Origin: Betaproteobacteria bacterium | Lineage (GTDB): Bacteria; Pseudomonadota; Gammaproteobacteria; Burkholderiales; SG8-39 | Reading direction: 5' to 3' | DNA: 64,000 nt | Assembly (NCBI GenBank): GCA_016234705.1 | Contig: JACRAS010000197.1 | Span: forward strand, 1-64,000 | In this document: in pieces, positions 27,740 through 36,570 of the stretch | Position numbering within the stretch: position 1 is the first letter of the stretch | How the letters are laid out: each line of letters opens with the position of its first letter | Notes under the pieces: model-generated | What the model was told of the DNA's origin: nothing | What the model saw: the letters and a program-made list of their open reading frames with translations, nothing else | Databases searched by the model: none | Translations under genes and position numbers: made by a program

Positions 27740-27820
27740 TCGGCTGTGGCGCCCGATGTCGGTTGTGCCAGGCGCTACCCGATGAAAGTCGAGGCAGGGG
27801 AAGTGTTGCTACAGATTTGA
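27740..27820 (+). pseudogene. nirD: 3' fragment of a second nirD
   Basis: Reads AVAPDVGCARRYPM then KVEAGEVLLQI and stop, against AVAPDKGCARRYPV and KVEAGEVLLQI in the intact nirD. Codons differ mostly at third positions, so this is a diverged coding copy and not a recent duplicate. No start or Rieske motifs precede it. It is either the end of nirD displaced by insertion of the island or an end brought in with it. Confidence 0.8.
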
Positions 27821-27843
27821 GCCTAAAGGTTTCCAGCGCCACC
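27761..27843 (+). repeat. Right copy of the 83-bp nirD-end duplication (island boundary)
   Basis: Direct repeat of 12513-12595 with four mismatches. It continues past the nirD stop into non-coding sequence, which shows the duplicated unit is DNA-level and not only coding. It marks the right edge of the ~15.2-kb island. Confidence 0.85.
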
Positions 27844-27934
27844 ATTCCATTGTCAAAATAGGCAAGACGATCGGCCGCTAAACCAGCATCTGTGCGGATA
27901 AAGGCAAACTAAATCTTGCGAATTGTCGATGGCT

Positions 27935-28975
27935 TCAACCGCCGACGGCCGGTTCGCCTATCGCGTCGATCTCGGCGAGCACGCGCGCAGGCAGAAGATC
28001 GTTCATGCACTTGAAATGCGAGAGCGGGCACTCGCGCGCGAAACAGGGGCTGCACTCGATCTCGAGGTTGACGATGCGCGCCAATCCAGGTTGCGACGAC
28101 AGCGATAGCGGCGGGGTGTGCTCGGGACTGGAAGATCCATACAGCGCGACGAGCGGCTTTCCCAGCGCGGCGGCGACGTGCATCAGACCGGAGTCGTTGC
28201 TTACCACCAGCTTGGCGCAGGCGATGAGGTCGATCGCGGCGGCGAGGTCGGTCTTGCCGCACAGGTTCTCGCAGGCGCCGCCCGACTGCGCGCGGATTGC
28301 CTCGCCCAGTTCCGCGTCCTTGGCCGAACCGATCAGCCAGACGGCGTAGTTGCGTTTGGCCAACTCGCGTGCGAGCGCGGCGAAATGCCGCGCCGGCCAG
28401 CGCTTGGCCGGGCCGTACTCCGCCCCGGGGCAGAACGCGGCAATCGTGCGCGAGCGGTCCAGGTTCAGGCGCGAGGTGGTGCGCGCGGTGTTGACCGGAT
28501 CGACTTCGAGCCGCACCGCGGGCAGCGGACGCTGCAATTCCGCGCCCGGCTTTTCCGCGAGCTGGGCGTAGCGCTCGGCCATCAGCGGCAGCGTCCCCTG
28601 GTCGAGCTTATGCACCAGGTTTAACAGGCCGTAGCGCGACTCGCCGACGTAGCCGGCGCGCAGCGGAACGTCGGCGAAAAAGGGTATCAGCGCCGACTTG
28701 AAGCTGTTGGGTAGGACAACGGCCTGGTCGTAGCGTCGCTGCGCCAGTTCGCGTGCTAGCTTCCAGCGCGCGCGCAGCTTCAGCTCGCGGTGCGCGAACG
28801 GCGACGCGATGACCTCGCTTATTTCGGGCATGCGCGCTAGCAGCGGGCCGCACCAGGGCGGCGCCAGCGCATCGATGCTGACGCGGCCAAGCTTGTCATG
28901 CAGGCGTCGCAACAGCGGTTGGGCAAGCAGCGTGTCGCCGATCCAGGATGGGGCGACGATAAGAATGCGCGGCAT
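27935..28975 (-). CDS. waaF: Lipopolysaccharide heptosyltransferase II
   Basis: A 346-residue GT9-family enzyme that adds the second heptose to the LPS inner core on the cytoplasmic face of the inner membrane. The N-terminus MPRILIVAPSWIGDTLLAQP, the segment DVPLRAGYVGESRYGLLN and the ADP-heptose-binding part CPGAEYGPAKRWPARHFA are typical of WaaF. SNDSGLMHVAAALGKP near residue 255 is the conserved GT9 motif. I chose the ATG at 28975, which starts the MPRILIV core; an in-frame upstream start would add seven residues. The zinc-finger and ilvE genes lie just upstream on the same strand. Confidence 0.92.
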   Translation of the reverse strand: MPRILIVAPSWIGDTLLAQPLLRRLHDKLGRVSIDALAPPWCGPLLARMPEISEVIASPFAHRELKLRARWKLARELAQRRYDQAVVLPNSFKSALIPFFADVPLRAGYVGESRYGLLNLVHKLDQGTLPLMAERYAQLAEKPGAELQRPLPAVRLEVDPVNTARTTSRLNLDRSRTIAAFCPGAEYGPAKRWPARHFAALARELAKRNYAVWLIGSAKDAELGEAIRAQSGGACENLCGKTDLAAAIDLIACAKLVVSNDSGLMHVAAALGKPLVALYGSSSPEHTPPLSLSSQPGLARIVNLEIECSPCFARECPLSHFKCMNDLLPARVLAEIDAIGEPAVGG

Positions 28976-29055
28976 GGGGTGAGACGCGAGAAGCAAGGAG
29001 GGCGGGAGAGGGCGCCTTGTTCTCCCGGCCCCTCACGGCTCATTCCGAACGCGGT

Positions 29056-29256
29056 TCAGTGCCCTTTTGGCGGCGCGCCTAGGTACACGTAGCGCGTGCC
29101 GCAGTAAGGACAGAGCAGTTCGCCCGCTTTTGCCACGTCGAGGAACACGCGCGGATGCATGTTCCATACCGGGGTGGAGGGCGTGGGGCAATGCAGCGGC
29201 AGGTCCCGCTCCGTGACCTCGACGGTGCGCTGTTGTTGCTGTGCAGTGGCGGACAT
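29056..29256 (-). CDS. CHCC-type zinc-finger protein
   Basis: A 66-residue protein of the zf-CHCC family. Metal ligands are seen in LHCPTP, NMHPRVFLD and LCPYCGTRY. The same family includes the NDUFS6-like zinc protein of complex I; bacterial versions next to ilvE are of unknown role. Its ATG overlaps the ilvE stop (TGATG), so translation is coupled. Confidence 0.88.
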   Translation of the reverse strand: MSATAQQQQRTVEVTERDLPLHCPTPSTPVWNMHPRVFLDVAKAGELLCPYCGTRYVYLGAPPKGH

Positions 29257-30308
29257 CAGCGTTTCCCTTTTCTTGCGGGCTTGGCCGCGACAGGTTTGGC
29301 CTTGCCTGCTGCGGCTGTGGACTTGGCCGCTTTAGGTTTGCCTGCGGCCATCTTAGACTTGCCTGCGGCCGTTTTAGGCTTGCCTGCGGCAACGGGTGCA
29401 AGCCAGTCGCTGTGACGCTTGTCCCGGCCGTTGACCACTTCGAAGAATGCCTTTTGCAGCTTGCGCGTAACCGGGCCGCAGCGGCCGGCGCCGATCTTGC
29501 GCCCGTCGACTTCGCGGATAGGCGTGATTTCGGCCGCGGTGCCGGTGAAGAAGGCCTCGTCGGCGATGTACAGGTCGTCGCGGGTGATGCGCCGCGGCGT
29601 GACCGTGTAGCCCAGGTCGGCGGCGAGCGCGATCACGCTGTCGCGGGTGATGCCCATCAGCGCCGAGGTCAGCTCCGGTTCGTAAATGCAGCCATTCTTG
29701 ACCATGAACAGGTTCTCGCCCGCGCCTTCGGCGACGAAACCGTCGACGTCGAGCAGCAGGCCCTCGTCGTAGCCGTGGTCGAGCGCTTCCTGGCTTGCCA
29801 GGATGGAGTTGGCGTAGGTGCCCGAATACTTGGCGCGGCACATCGACACGTTCACATGGTGGCGCGCGAACGACGAGGTCTTGACGCGGATGCCCTTCTC
29901 CAGGGCTTCGGCGCCGAGGTACGCGCCCCAGGGCCAGGCGGCGATGGCGACGTGAACCGACGCCCCTTTGGGGGAAACCCCCATTTTCTCCGAACCGTAG
30001 AAGACGATCGGGCGCAGGTAGCATTCCGCAAGCTTGTTCGCGCGCACCACTTCCTTGTGCGCTTCGATGAGCGTCTGCTTGCTGTAGGGGATTTTCATCA
30101 TGTAGATGTGCGCCGAGTTGTACAGGCGGTCGATATGCTCTTTCAGGCGGAACACGGCGGTGCCATCGACGGTGTTGTAGGCGCGCAGGCCCTCGAACAT
30201 CGCCAGCCCGTAGTGCAGCGAGTGGGTGAGCACGTGGGTGGTAGCCGAGCGCCAGGGCACCAGCTTGCCGTCGTACCAAATGTATCCGTTGCGGTCGGCC
30301 ATCGACAT
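29256..30308 (-). CDS. ilvE: Branched-chain amino acid aminotransferase with Lys/Ala-rich tail
   Basis: 350 residues, class IV PLP-dependent transaminase acting in the last step of Leu/Ile/Val synthesis. Seen: YIWYDGKLVPW at the N-terminus, the PLP lysine in RAKYSGTYANS, and GFVAEGAGENLFMVKNG. ATG at 30308 has AAGGAG nine bases upstream; a TTG at 30326 is less likely. The catalytic domain ends near KRHSDWLAP, and about 45 extra residues follow, made of repeats of AAGK(P/S)K. Typical IlvE lacks this tail; it resembles histone H1-like nucleic-acid-binding tails. It is followed by the zinc-finger gene. Confidence 0.92.
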   Translation of the reverse strand: MSMADRNGYIWYDGKLVPWRSATTHVLTHSLHYGLAMFEGLRAYNTVDGTAVFRLKEHIDRLYNSAHIYMMKIPYSKQTLIEAHKEVVRANKLAECYLRPIVFYGSEKMGVSPKGASVHVAIAAWPWGAYLGAEALEKGIRVKTSSFARHHVNVSMCRAKYSGTYANSILASQEALDHGYDEGLLLDVDGFVAEGAGENLFMVKNGCIYEPELTSALMGITRDSVIALAADLGYTVTPRRITRDDLYIADEAFFTGTAAEITPIREVDGRKIGAGRCGPVTRKLQKAFFEVVNGRDKRHSDWLAPVAAGKPKTAAGKSKMAAGKPKAAKSTAAAGKAKPVAAKPARKGKR

Positions 30309-30366
30309 TATTGCCAGCTCCTTCAAAGCAAGTCGGAAAATGCTATTTTAACGGAAAGCAGCCGGC

Positions 30367-30825
30367 TTGACCGTGCTTCCCATCCACGAGGCGGGGCACC
30401 TGCTGTTCATTCCCTTAGGCCGCTTCATGACCGTACTCGGTGGGAGCCTGCTCCAGGTGTTGCTGCCGCTCGTCCTGATGGCCTCGTTCATGTTCGGGTT
30501 CGGCGGCAGCCGGCGCGACAACTTCGCCGCCTCGCTCATGCTGTGGTGGGCCGCCGTGTCCATCATCGACATCGTGCCCTACATCTGGGACGCTTTCGAC
30601 GCGAAGATGATGCTGCTCGGCGGCAAAACCGGCGCCGAGTCCGACGGCCACGACTGGCAGAACATCCTCGGCGACCTGGGGCTGATCAAGCAGGCGCATC
30701 TGATCGCAGGCATTGCGCACAAGCCGGGCCTGGCTGCGATGCTCGCCGCCTACGTCTGTGGCGCGGCGCGGCTCTACTTCCAGTTCAGGAATCGCGACGG
30801 CGGTGCCATCGAGGAAGAAAGCTAG
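30367..30825 (+). CDS. M50-like membrane protein with N-terminal HEAGH
   Basis: 152 residues. LPIHEAGHLLFIPLG near the very N-terminus contains HExxH, the zinc site of membrane metalloproteases. Hydrophobic stretches follow (near 24-43 and 53-70), then a soluble tail. Only TTG (30367) or GTG (30373) can start it, because an in-frame TAA lies 18 bp upstream; few residues therefore precede the motif. It is divergent from ilvE with a short shared promoter region. A third metal ligand is not obvious, so protease activity is uncertain. Confidence 0.75.
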   Translation: MTVLPIHEAGHLLFIPLGRFMTVLGGSLLQVLLPLVLMASFMFGFGGSRRDNFAASLMLWWAAVSIIDIVPYIWDAFDAKMMLLGGKTGAESDGHDWQNILGDLGLIKQAHLIAGIAHKPGLAAMLAAYVCGAARLYFQFRNRDGGAIEEES

Positions 30826-30897
30826 GTACGGCTATTCGGGAAAACAAACTTCGGATTGGGGAATCGTCGCTCAACGCCTGCTAGCGACCCTTTCCAG

Positions 30898-31092
30898 TCA
30901 CTTGCCCGTGAGCCTTTTGACCAACGCTGTGCCGGCCAGAAGCTCAAATTGCGCTTCAAGTCTAATGATCCGCTCAGTCAAATTCTCAATCTTGGCCTGT
31001 TGCAGCTTGATCGCTTCGTTCTGTCGAGTTACCTTGTCCTCAAGCTTGATCATCGCGGTCAAAGCAGCCCACACGCGCTCCGTAACGCCCAT
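30898..31092 (-). CDS. Small coiled-coil protein
   Basis: 64 residues, almost entirely predicted helix with heptad-like spacing (KLEDKVTRQNEAIKLQQAKI), ending LVKRLTGK. Its ATG overlaps the stop of the upstream gene (TGATG), so the two form a coupled pair. I do not recognise a family. The arrangement resembles a small regulator or toxin-antitoxin-like pair, but no toxin fold is evident. Confidence 0.65.
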   Translation of the reverse strand: MGVTERVWAALTAMIKLEDKVTRQNEAIKLQQAKIENLTERIIRLEAQFELLAGTALVKRLTGK

Positions 31093-31388
31093 CAGTTACC
31101 CTTTCGGCTGTTTGCCGCGGCCTTGGCTTCCATTGCAGTGATACGTTTATTACTGGCATCAATGAACGCCAAGGCATCGTCAATGGAATTGGACGCCCGG
31201 TTGGCCGCCGCCTTCGCTGCATCCGCCAATGCGCCGAGTTCTTCGTTGGCTTCGGCCGACTGGTAGGCTGTGGCGCCGCGCCGCATTAACTCCGATATCG
31301 GTAAGCCAAGCTTCTTAGCCTTGGCAGTTATCGCCTTTTTCTCCTGGGGCGTAGCCTGGACGACGATTCGCTTGATTGCGGCAGCCAT
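31092..31388 (-). CDS. Small ribbon-helix-helix/MobC-like protein
   Basis: 98 residues from ATG at 31388 with GGAG upstream. MAAAIKRIVVQATPQEKKAITAKAKKLGLPISELMRRGA fits a ribbon-helix-helix DNA-binding N-terminus (strand, then two helices), similar to MobC or antitoxin proteins. The rest is an Ala-rich helix. Two ATGTACAT palindromes lie just upstream and could be its own operator. The coiled-coil gene follows with overlap. Confidence 0.65.
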   Translation of the reverse strand: MAAAIKRIVVQATPQEKKAITAKAKKLGLPISELMRRGATAYQSAEANEELGALADAAKAAANRASNSIDDALAFIDASNKRITAMEAKAAANSRKGN

Positions 31389-31413
31389 GATTGGATCTCC
31401 AAAAAAGTTCATT

Positions 31414-31438
31414 ATGTACATGGACAGTATATGTACAT
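31414..31438 (-). promoter_or_regulatory. Twin ATGTACAT palindromes, candidate operator
   Basis: ATGTACAT occurs at 31414-31421 and again at 31431-31438, i.e. 17 bp centre to centre, in a locally AT-rich stretch 26-50 bp upstream of the ribbon-helix-helix gene start. Paired short palindromes fit dimer-of-dimers binding by such a protein. Confidence 0.5.
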
Positions 31439-31609
31439 TACCACCCTTGTCAAGTCGCCTTAATGTCGATGCCGTCGCCGGGTCGCCGCCGCCGTTGACA
31501 AGTGGTGTCAATAATCGAGTTCACGGCGCGCCGGTAACTGACCGTGCATCCGAGTCGAACATCGCGGGTTCTGGTGAAACAGCTTCGGCGATGCGGGAAA
31601 CGAGTTGGT

Positions 31610-33967
31610 TCAACCAGCCCGCAGGCTCGCCACGCCGTCCCAATCGGCTCCGGGAGGCTGGTGGCCAAAGCGCTCGCAGCGTTCGACATAGATCCGCGAC
31701 GGCTGGTCCGCGGAATTCGCGTCCAGCGCTTCGCGAAATGACTTGGCTGCGCGTGACCACTGCCGCAGCCGATACTGCCTGATGCCCTCGGCGAACGCCG
31801 GCAGCACGATCTCGCCGCGCGGAAAGCTTTCCTCCGTATGATGGTCCAGTACCTCGTAGACCGTGACCGGATGGTTCATACCCGGCATCCTGACGATGTC
31901 GATTTCGCGCAGCCGCACACTGCGCCGGAGCCGGCTTGCCGTGGTGTCGCAGATGAGGATACCGGCACCGTAGAACTTGGTCGCCGCCTCCAGTCTCTCC
32001 GCCAGGTTCACCTTTTCGCCGATCACGGTGTAATCGAGGCGCCGCGGCGAACCGATGTTTCCCGCGACCACCCGGCCGGTGCCGATGCCCACGCCTATGC
32101 GGATCGGCGCATGCTTCGCCGCCACCCTGCGCGCGTTCAGCTCGCCCAGGGCGCTCATCATTTTGGTGCCGACCGCGACTGCGCTGTCCACGTCGTCTTC
32201 GCCCGGAAACACCGAGCCGAACACCGCCATGATCATGTCGCCGATGAACTTGTCCAGTATGCCGTTGTGCGCGTACACCACGTCGACCATGCAACCGAAA
32301 TACTGGTTCAGCATGGACACGGTTTCGCGCGCTCCCAGCTTCTCCGTCATCGCGCTGAAGCCGCGGATATCGGAAAACAGCACGCTGACTTCGCGGTCGA
32401 CGCCATCGAGCATCTCGCCGTCGTTTTCCAGGACTTTTTCCACCACCGCATGGCTCAGGTAGCGCGACATCGTGCTTCTCAGCCGCTTCTCCCTGGTCAC
32501 GTCCTCGATCACCACGAGAAATCCAATCGGCTGGTTGTGCGCGTTGCGCAAGGACAGCGTGGTGACATTGACCGACACGGCAGGGCCGTGATCCAGGACC
32601 AGCTCCGTATCCATCGCGATGACGGTCTTGCCGCTGCCGCCGACCTGGCGCAGCGCGCCCAAGAGCCATGGATTCCTGCTTCCCAGGGTTTCGCCCGCCG
32701 ATTTTCCGATCAATCGGTCCTCCGGGCAGCGCAGGATCCTTGACGCCGACTCGTTCGCCTTGAGGATGGTGCCGGCCGTGTCCAGGGTCAGCACGCCGTT
32801 GCTCATGCTGCGCAGGATGTCCTCGTTGTAGCTGCGCGCCTCGCTTACCTGTTCGAACAACATGGCGTTTTCGATCGACACGGCGGCCTGCGCCCCGAGC
32901 GCCGCGAGCCGCCGCGCGTCCGTCTGCGTGAAGGGCCCGCGCCGCTTGTTCAGGACTTCGATGACGCCGACCTTGTTGCCGTTCTTGGTGGTCAAAGGCA
33001 CGAGCAGCATGTTATGCGTGCGAAAGCCGGTGCGCCGGTCCACCTCCGGGTTGAAGCGCGCATCGGTTTGGGCATCGGCGATGCTGATCGGAACGTTGCG
33101 CCTGAAGCACTCTCCCGAGAGTCCCGAATCCACCGCAATGCGGATCGCGCCTCCGACGACGCCGCCGGCGACGCGCGAGTAGAGTTCACGCCGGCGCGGG
33201 TCATACAGGAACAGCGATCCCCGTTCCGCGTCGAGCAGGCGCGTCGACGCGTCGACGATCATCTCCAGCAACGGATTGATGTGAATTTCCGAGGCGATCG
33301 CGCTGCCGACTTCCAGGAGCAGCGCCTCCTCGCGCTGCGCGCGCTCGAAGTTCTCATGCAACTGCGCGTTTCCCAGCGCGGCGGACGCCTGCAGCGACAG
33401 CGCCTCGAGCAGCCTCTGGTCGTCCAGATCGAAAGCGCCGGCGCGCTTGTTCAGCGCCTGGGTAATGCCGATCACATCGCCGCCCTTGTTCTTGATTGGC
33501 ACGCACAGCATGTTTCGGGTGACGTAGCCGGTCTTCTCGTCGATGTCGCGGTTGAAGCGCGCGTCCGCGTAGGCGTCTACGATGATTTCGGCCTTCCCGG
33601 ACGCGAACACCGCGCCGGCCACGCCCAGTCGGCTGGGGAAGCGCACTTCGCCCACGACACTGTCCTGCATCACGCGCGAAAACAATTCTTGCGTGTCCGG
33701 ATCGTACAGAAACAGCGAACTGCGCTCGGCGTTGAGCGTTTCGCTCACCACTTCCATCAGCCGCGGGAACAGCACGTCCAGCGAAAGCGTGTCATAGACC
33801 CGATTGCCGATGTCGATCAGCGCGGAGGCGCGTCGAACGAATTCGGTGACCCGAAAAAAAAGCTGCGCCCTCTCGCCTTCCGAAAGCCGGTGCAGAAGTT
33901 TTTCGATGTCGGCCTGGTGCAGCCGGTGCTCGACGATGTCGCGGACCGTTTCTGAATTGATTTGCAT
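31610..33967 (-). CDS. Adenylate/guanylate cyclase with two GAF domains and a PAS domain
   Basis: 785 residues from ATG at 33967 (GGGGGAG eight bases upstream). Order: N-terminal helical segment (1-60), GAF1 (about 65-205), GAF2 (about 230-375), PAS (about 385-495), class III nucleotidyl cyclase (about 520-700), C-terminal helical tail. The cyclase shows VSVLFSDIRGFS and DKFIGDMIMAVFG, which carry the two metal-binding aspartates, plus IRIGVGIGTGRVVAGNIG. It likely makes cAMP in response to a small ligand bound by the GAF domains. It is soluble, and the ligand is unknown. It lies between the small regulatory pair and the GT39 gene, without evident operon partners. Confidence 0.9.
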   Translation of the reverse strand: MQINSETVRDIVEHRLHQADIEKLLHRLSEGERAQLFFRVTEFVRRASALIDIGNRVYDTLSLDVLFPRLMEVVSETLNAERSSLFLYDPDTQELFSRVMQDSVVGEVRFPSRLGVAGAVFASGKAEIIVDAYADARFNRDIDEKTGYVTRNMLCVPIKNKGGDVIGITQALNKRAGAFDLDDQRLLEALSLQASAALGNAQLHENFERAQREEALLLEVGSAIASEIHINPLLEMIVDASTRLLDAERGSLFLYDPRRRELYSRVAGGVVGGAIRIAVDSGLSGECFRRNVPISIADAQTDARFNPEVDRRTGFRTHNMLLVPLTTKNGNKVGVIEVLNKRRGPFTQTDARRLAALGAQAAVSIENAMLFEQVSEARSYNEDILRSMSNGVLTLDTAGTILKANESASRILRCPEDRLIGKSAGETLGSRNPWLLGALRQVGGSGKTVIAMDTELVLDHGPAVSVNVTTLSLRNAHNQPIGFLVVIEDVTREKRLRSTMSRYLSHAVVEKVLENDGEMLDGVDREVSVLFSDIRGFSAMTEKLGARETVSMLNQYFGCMVDVVYAHNGILDKFIGDMIMAVFGSVFPGEDDVDSAVAVGTKMMSALGELNARRVAAKHAPIRIGVGIGTGRVVAGNIGSPRRLDYTVIGEKVNLAERLEAATKFYGAGILICDTTASRLRRSVRLREIDIVRMPGMNHPVTVYEVLDHHTEESFPRGEIVLPAFAEGIRQYRLRQWSRAAKSFREALDANSADQPSRIYVERCERFGHQPPGADWDGVASLRAG

Positions 33968-34084
33968 GGATTCCACTCCCCCGACCCGGACTCTACGCCG
34001 ACATTTTAGTACTACGCAAATCCCGCGCGAAAAAGATATGCATGTGCAATTATATTTCCGCCTCGCCTGGGGACTTGCCTTCGA

Positions 34085-36130
34085 TTAACGGCTGCCTTCG
34101 CGCTCGGCTGATCCGGCTGAGGCCGGTACCAGGCCGGCCTCAGGCAGCAGGTCATAGAGTTCCGGGCCGCTCGCGCTGCGGCGTGCACGCCATAGGTTCT
34201 GAGGCACGAGCTTGCCGTTCGCCCCTATCCAGTCGGCGGTCGCTTCTCCAACCGCGTCAGCGCCCATTCTCCGGCCAATCGCGTTTACGTCGCCGAGCAT
34301 CGCAAACCGGATCTGCCCCGCCTTGACCATCCGGGCGAGCTTCTCTGGGGTCACGGCGGGATCGAGTCCATGATACCCGCCTCTCGCCATCACGTTCTCG
34401 CCTGTGTGGATGATGATCGGGGCGGCGAGCTGCGTGGTCGAGGTCGCGAGCAGGTAGTGTTCGCCCCTGCGGTTGGCTTGCAGGAATCCAACAAGCTTCG
34501 ATGTGTCTATCGACTGGCCAAACCTGCCGCGGACGCGCGCGCCGGCGTTGCGGACAACGGGATCGAGCCGATACAAGTCGGCGGAAGGAAGCACGCCGTG
34601 ACCCGCGACGAGCACACTGCTCAGCGCCCACGCCAGCGGAACTGCGAGCAGCGCCAGGAGACCCAATCCAAGGGCGGCCGGGACAAGTACATGAGTGCTC
34701 CAGCTTGAAACCTGTCTATACAAATTGGGGAGCAAGCCGGCGATGGCAACGAGGGTTCCGACGACGAGCGCGACATGCAGCCAGCTCAGCCAATCGCCCG
34801 GCGGTTTTTGCAGGTCATCGAAGGTCCAACCGAGGGCGTTGACCTCGATATAGAGCTGCCATGCGGCAGTCAGCAGCAGCGTTGCGGGAAGCAGGATGGC
34901 GCGTGAACCTTTCTGGCGGTAATGACCCCACAAGCTCACCACGCCGATACCGGCAAGGGCGGCCAGCGCGGGCGCCATGGTCGAAAGGTAGTAGAAATGC
35001 ATGATGCCACCCGCATAGCTGTAAACCAATGCGTAGTTGACGATCCAGCACAACCAGAAAAGCAAAGCCAGATGCGTTGGCGCAAGCGGTCTGCGGAACC
35101 TGTTTTTGGGTGCGCCGAGCACGATCGCCATGACCGCGAACGGTAACGGCCAACCCACTTGGGCAAGCAGTTGACCGTCGGCAAATCGAAGCGGCCCCGC
35201 CGGGGCGTGCACGAAGAGTCGCAGCACCGCGCTGGGAGGCCGTGCGACTCCACCTGGGCCGGCAGCGGCTGGCGCTGCCGCAGTCAGAGACTGTGCGCCC
35301 GTCGGTTCATTCTGCGCAGTCGCAGGCGGTTTTACCCGCGAAACAAACCGCCCGATGCCATTATGGCCGACCAAGAGTTCCAGCATGGAGTTCTGACTGC
35401 TGCCGCCGACGAACGGCCGGTGGTCCGCCGGAGTCAGTTCGTAAGCGAGCACCCAGGGTAGGGCGGTTACCATCAGAACAACAGCCGCCAACATCAAGTC
35501 GACCAGACGCTGCTGCCAGCGCTTGGGCGCGCTCACGAAATAGACCAAAACCATGGTCGGGAGCACGATGAAAGCCGCCAGCATCTTGATGTTGAATGCA
35601 AGGCCGATCAGGGCCATGGATAGCGTCAGCGCGCGCCGACTGCCCTCTTCAGCCGCCTTCATCAGTGCCCAAGCCGCAAGGAGGAGGGCCAGCAGCAGGC
35701 AGCTATCGATATTGTTCGTGCGATTGACTGCAACGCACACCGGCATGAGGGCGAGAAACAGCGCTGCCAGCAGGGCCGCCGATACGCTGAAACGGCGCCG
35801 CACGAGATGAAACATGATCCACACCGAGGCCACGCCTTCCAAGACTTGGGGCAGCAGGACGCTCAGGGGATGGAAGCCGAATAATTTGACGCTGGCGACC
35901 TGAATCCAAAGTGCGATCGGGGGCTTGTCGACGGAGATAAATCCGTCCGGGTCGAAGGCGGTGTAGAAGAAGTTGTGCCAGTTGGCCGCCATGCTGCGGA
36001 CGGCGGCGGTGTAGTACTCGGCGCCCCATCCGTTTTGCTCGAGACCCCACATTCGCAGCGTCAGCGCGAGCAGGAGGATGGCAAGCAGCGCCGTGGCCTC
36101 CAAACGTCGGCCGGACAAGCCTACATTCAT
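34085..36130 (-). CDS. GT39-family membrane glycosyltransferase (ArnT/PMT-like)
   Basis: 681 residues with about a dozen hydrophobic segments. The N-terminal loop contains GWGAEYYTAAVRSMA and then GFISVDKPPIALW, the periplasmic acidic and DKPP-type motifs of GT39 enzymes that use polyprenyl-phosphate sugars. A periplasmic C-terminal domain starts near residue 490. Substrate could be a glycan, lipid A or a protein; context does not decide. It runs convergent to nothing and has a 440-bp unassigned region before the first ~160-bp repeat. Confidence 0.82.
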   Translation of the reverse strand: MNVGLSGRRLEATALLAILLLALTLRMWGLEQNGWGAEYYTAAVRSMAANWHNFFYTAFDPDGFISVDKPPIALWIQVASVKLFGFHPLSVLLPQVLEGVASVWIMFHLVRRRFSVSAALLAALFLALMPVCVAVNRTNNIDSCLLLALLLAAWALMKAAEEGSRRALTLSMALIGLAFNIKMLAAFIVLPTMVLVYFVSAPKRWQQRLVDLMLAAVVLMVTALPWVLAYELTPADHRPFVGGSSQNSMLELLVGHNGIGRFVSRVKPPATAQNEPTGAQSLTAAAPAAAGPGGVARPPSAVLRLFVHAPAGPLRFADGQLLAQVGWPLPFAVMAIVLGAPKNRFRRPLAPTHLALLFWLCWIVNYALVYSYAGGIMHFYYLSTMAPALAALAGIGVVSLWGHYRQKGSRAILLPATLLLTAAWQLYIEVNALGWTFDDLQKPPGDWLSWLHVALVVGTLVAIAGLLPNLYRQVSSWSTHVLVPAALGLGLLALLAVPLAWALSSVLVAGHGVLPSADLYRLDPVVRNAGARVRGRFGQSIDTSKLVGFLQANRRGEHYLLATSTTQLAAPIIIHTGENVMARGGYHGLDPAVTPEKLARMVKAGQIRFAMLGDVNAIGRRMGADAVGEATADWIGANGKLVPQNLWRARRSASGPELYDLLPEAGLVPASAGSAEREGSR

Positions 36131-36570
36131 GGCCGGTGTTTGGACGGGAGGCAGGTCAGGCGTATCGATGGTCGTGCTCGTGATGTCTAGTGAATTTCAC
36201 TTACCGCCAGCTGCAACACAGGTAGCAAAAAAAGTTTGTACAAAAAATTTCCGAATAGGGACTGGGTTACGGTCGGTTACAGAAACGCTGTGCGAGACGG
36301 TGCTTCGCGGCGTTACTGGTCACATGATAGCGCCAATCTCCAGACGGATCGCCCTTCCTCGATGCTATCTCGGGGGACGAAGCCTTTACGCCTCTACGAG
36401 GTAGTTTGTGGGCTGCAATCCAGACCGGGCGCCACGCGGCGGGGTCTACCGGCCGCGCAACGCACGCGGAAGTGCGCTGTATCAATGCTGCACTGCGAAA
36501 CGCCCCCGAGCCGGGGGGCGAGGGAACAGCAGTTGCGCCGCCCCTCTGCTTGTCGTAGATTGCCTTGTAG
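36131..36570. other. Unassigned region between the GT39 gene and repeat copy 1
   Basis: 440 bp with no supported gene. An AT-rich stretch at about 36225-36255 (with TTGTACAAAAAA) may hold the promoter of the GT39 gene. The rest is G+C-rich with several short inverted repeats, none followed by a T-tract. No riboswitch family was recognised. Confidence 0.4.

Noticed and set aside
27599-27820. Complete small gene ending in the nirD-like sequence
   Set aside because: Only the last ~25 codons resemble nirD; the upstream part has no similarity or ribosome-binding site, so it is treated as a fragment.
29241-30884. 547-codon plus-strand frame opposite ilvE
   Set aside because: Shadow of ilvE; its end enters the M50-like gene in another frame.
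36131-36570. Riboswitch upstream of the carboxyltransferase region
   Set aside because: Some short inverted repeats, but no consensus of a known class could be recognised.
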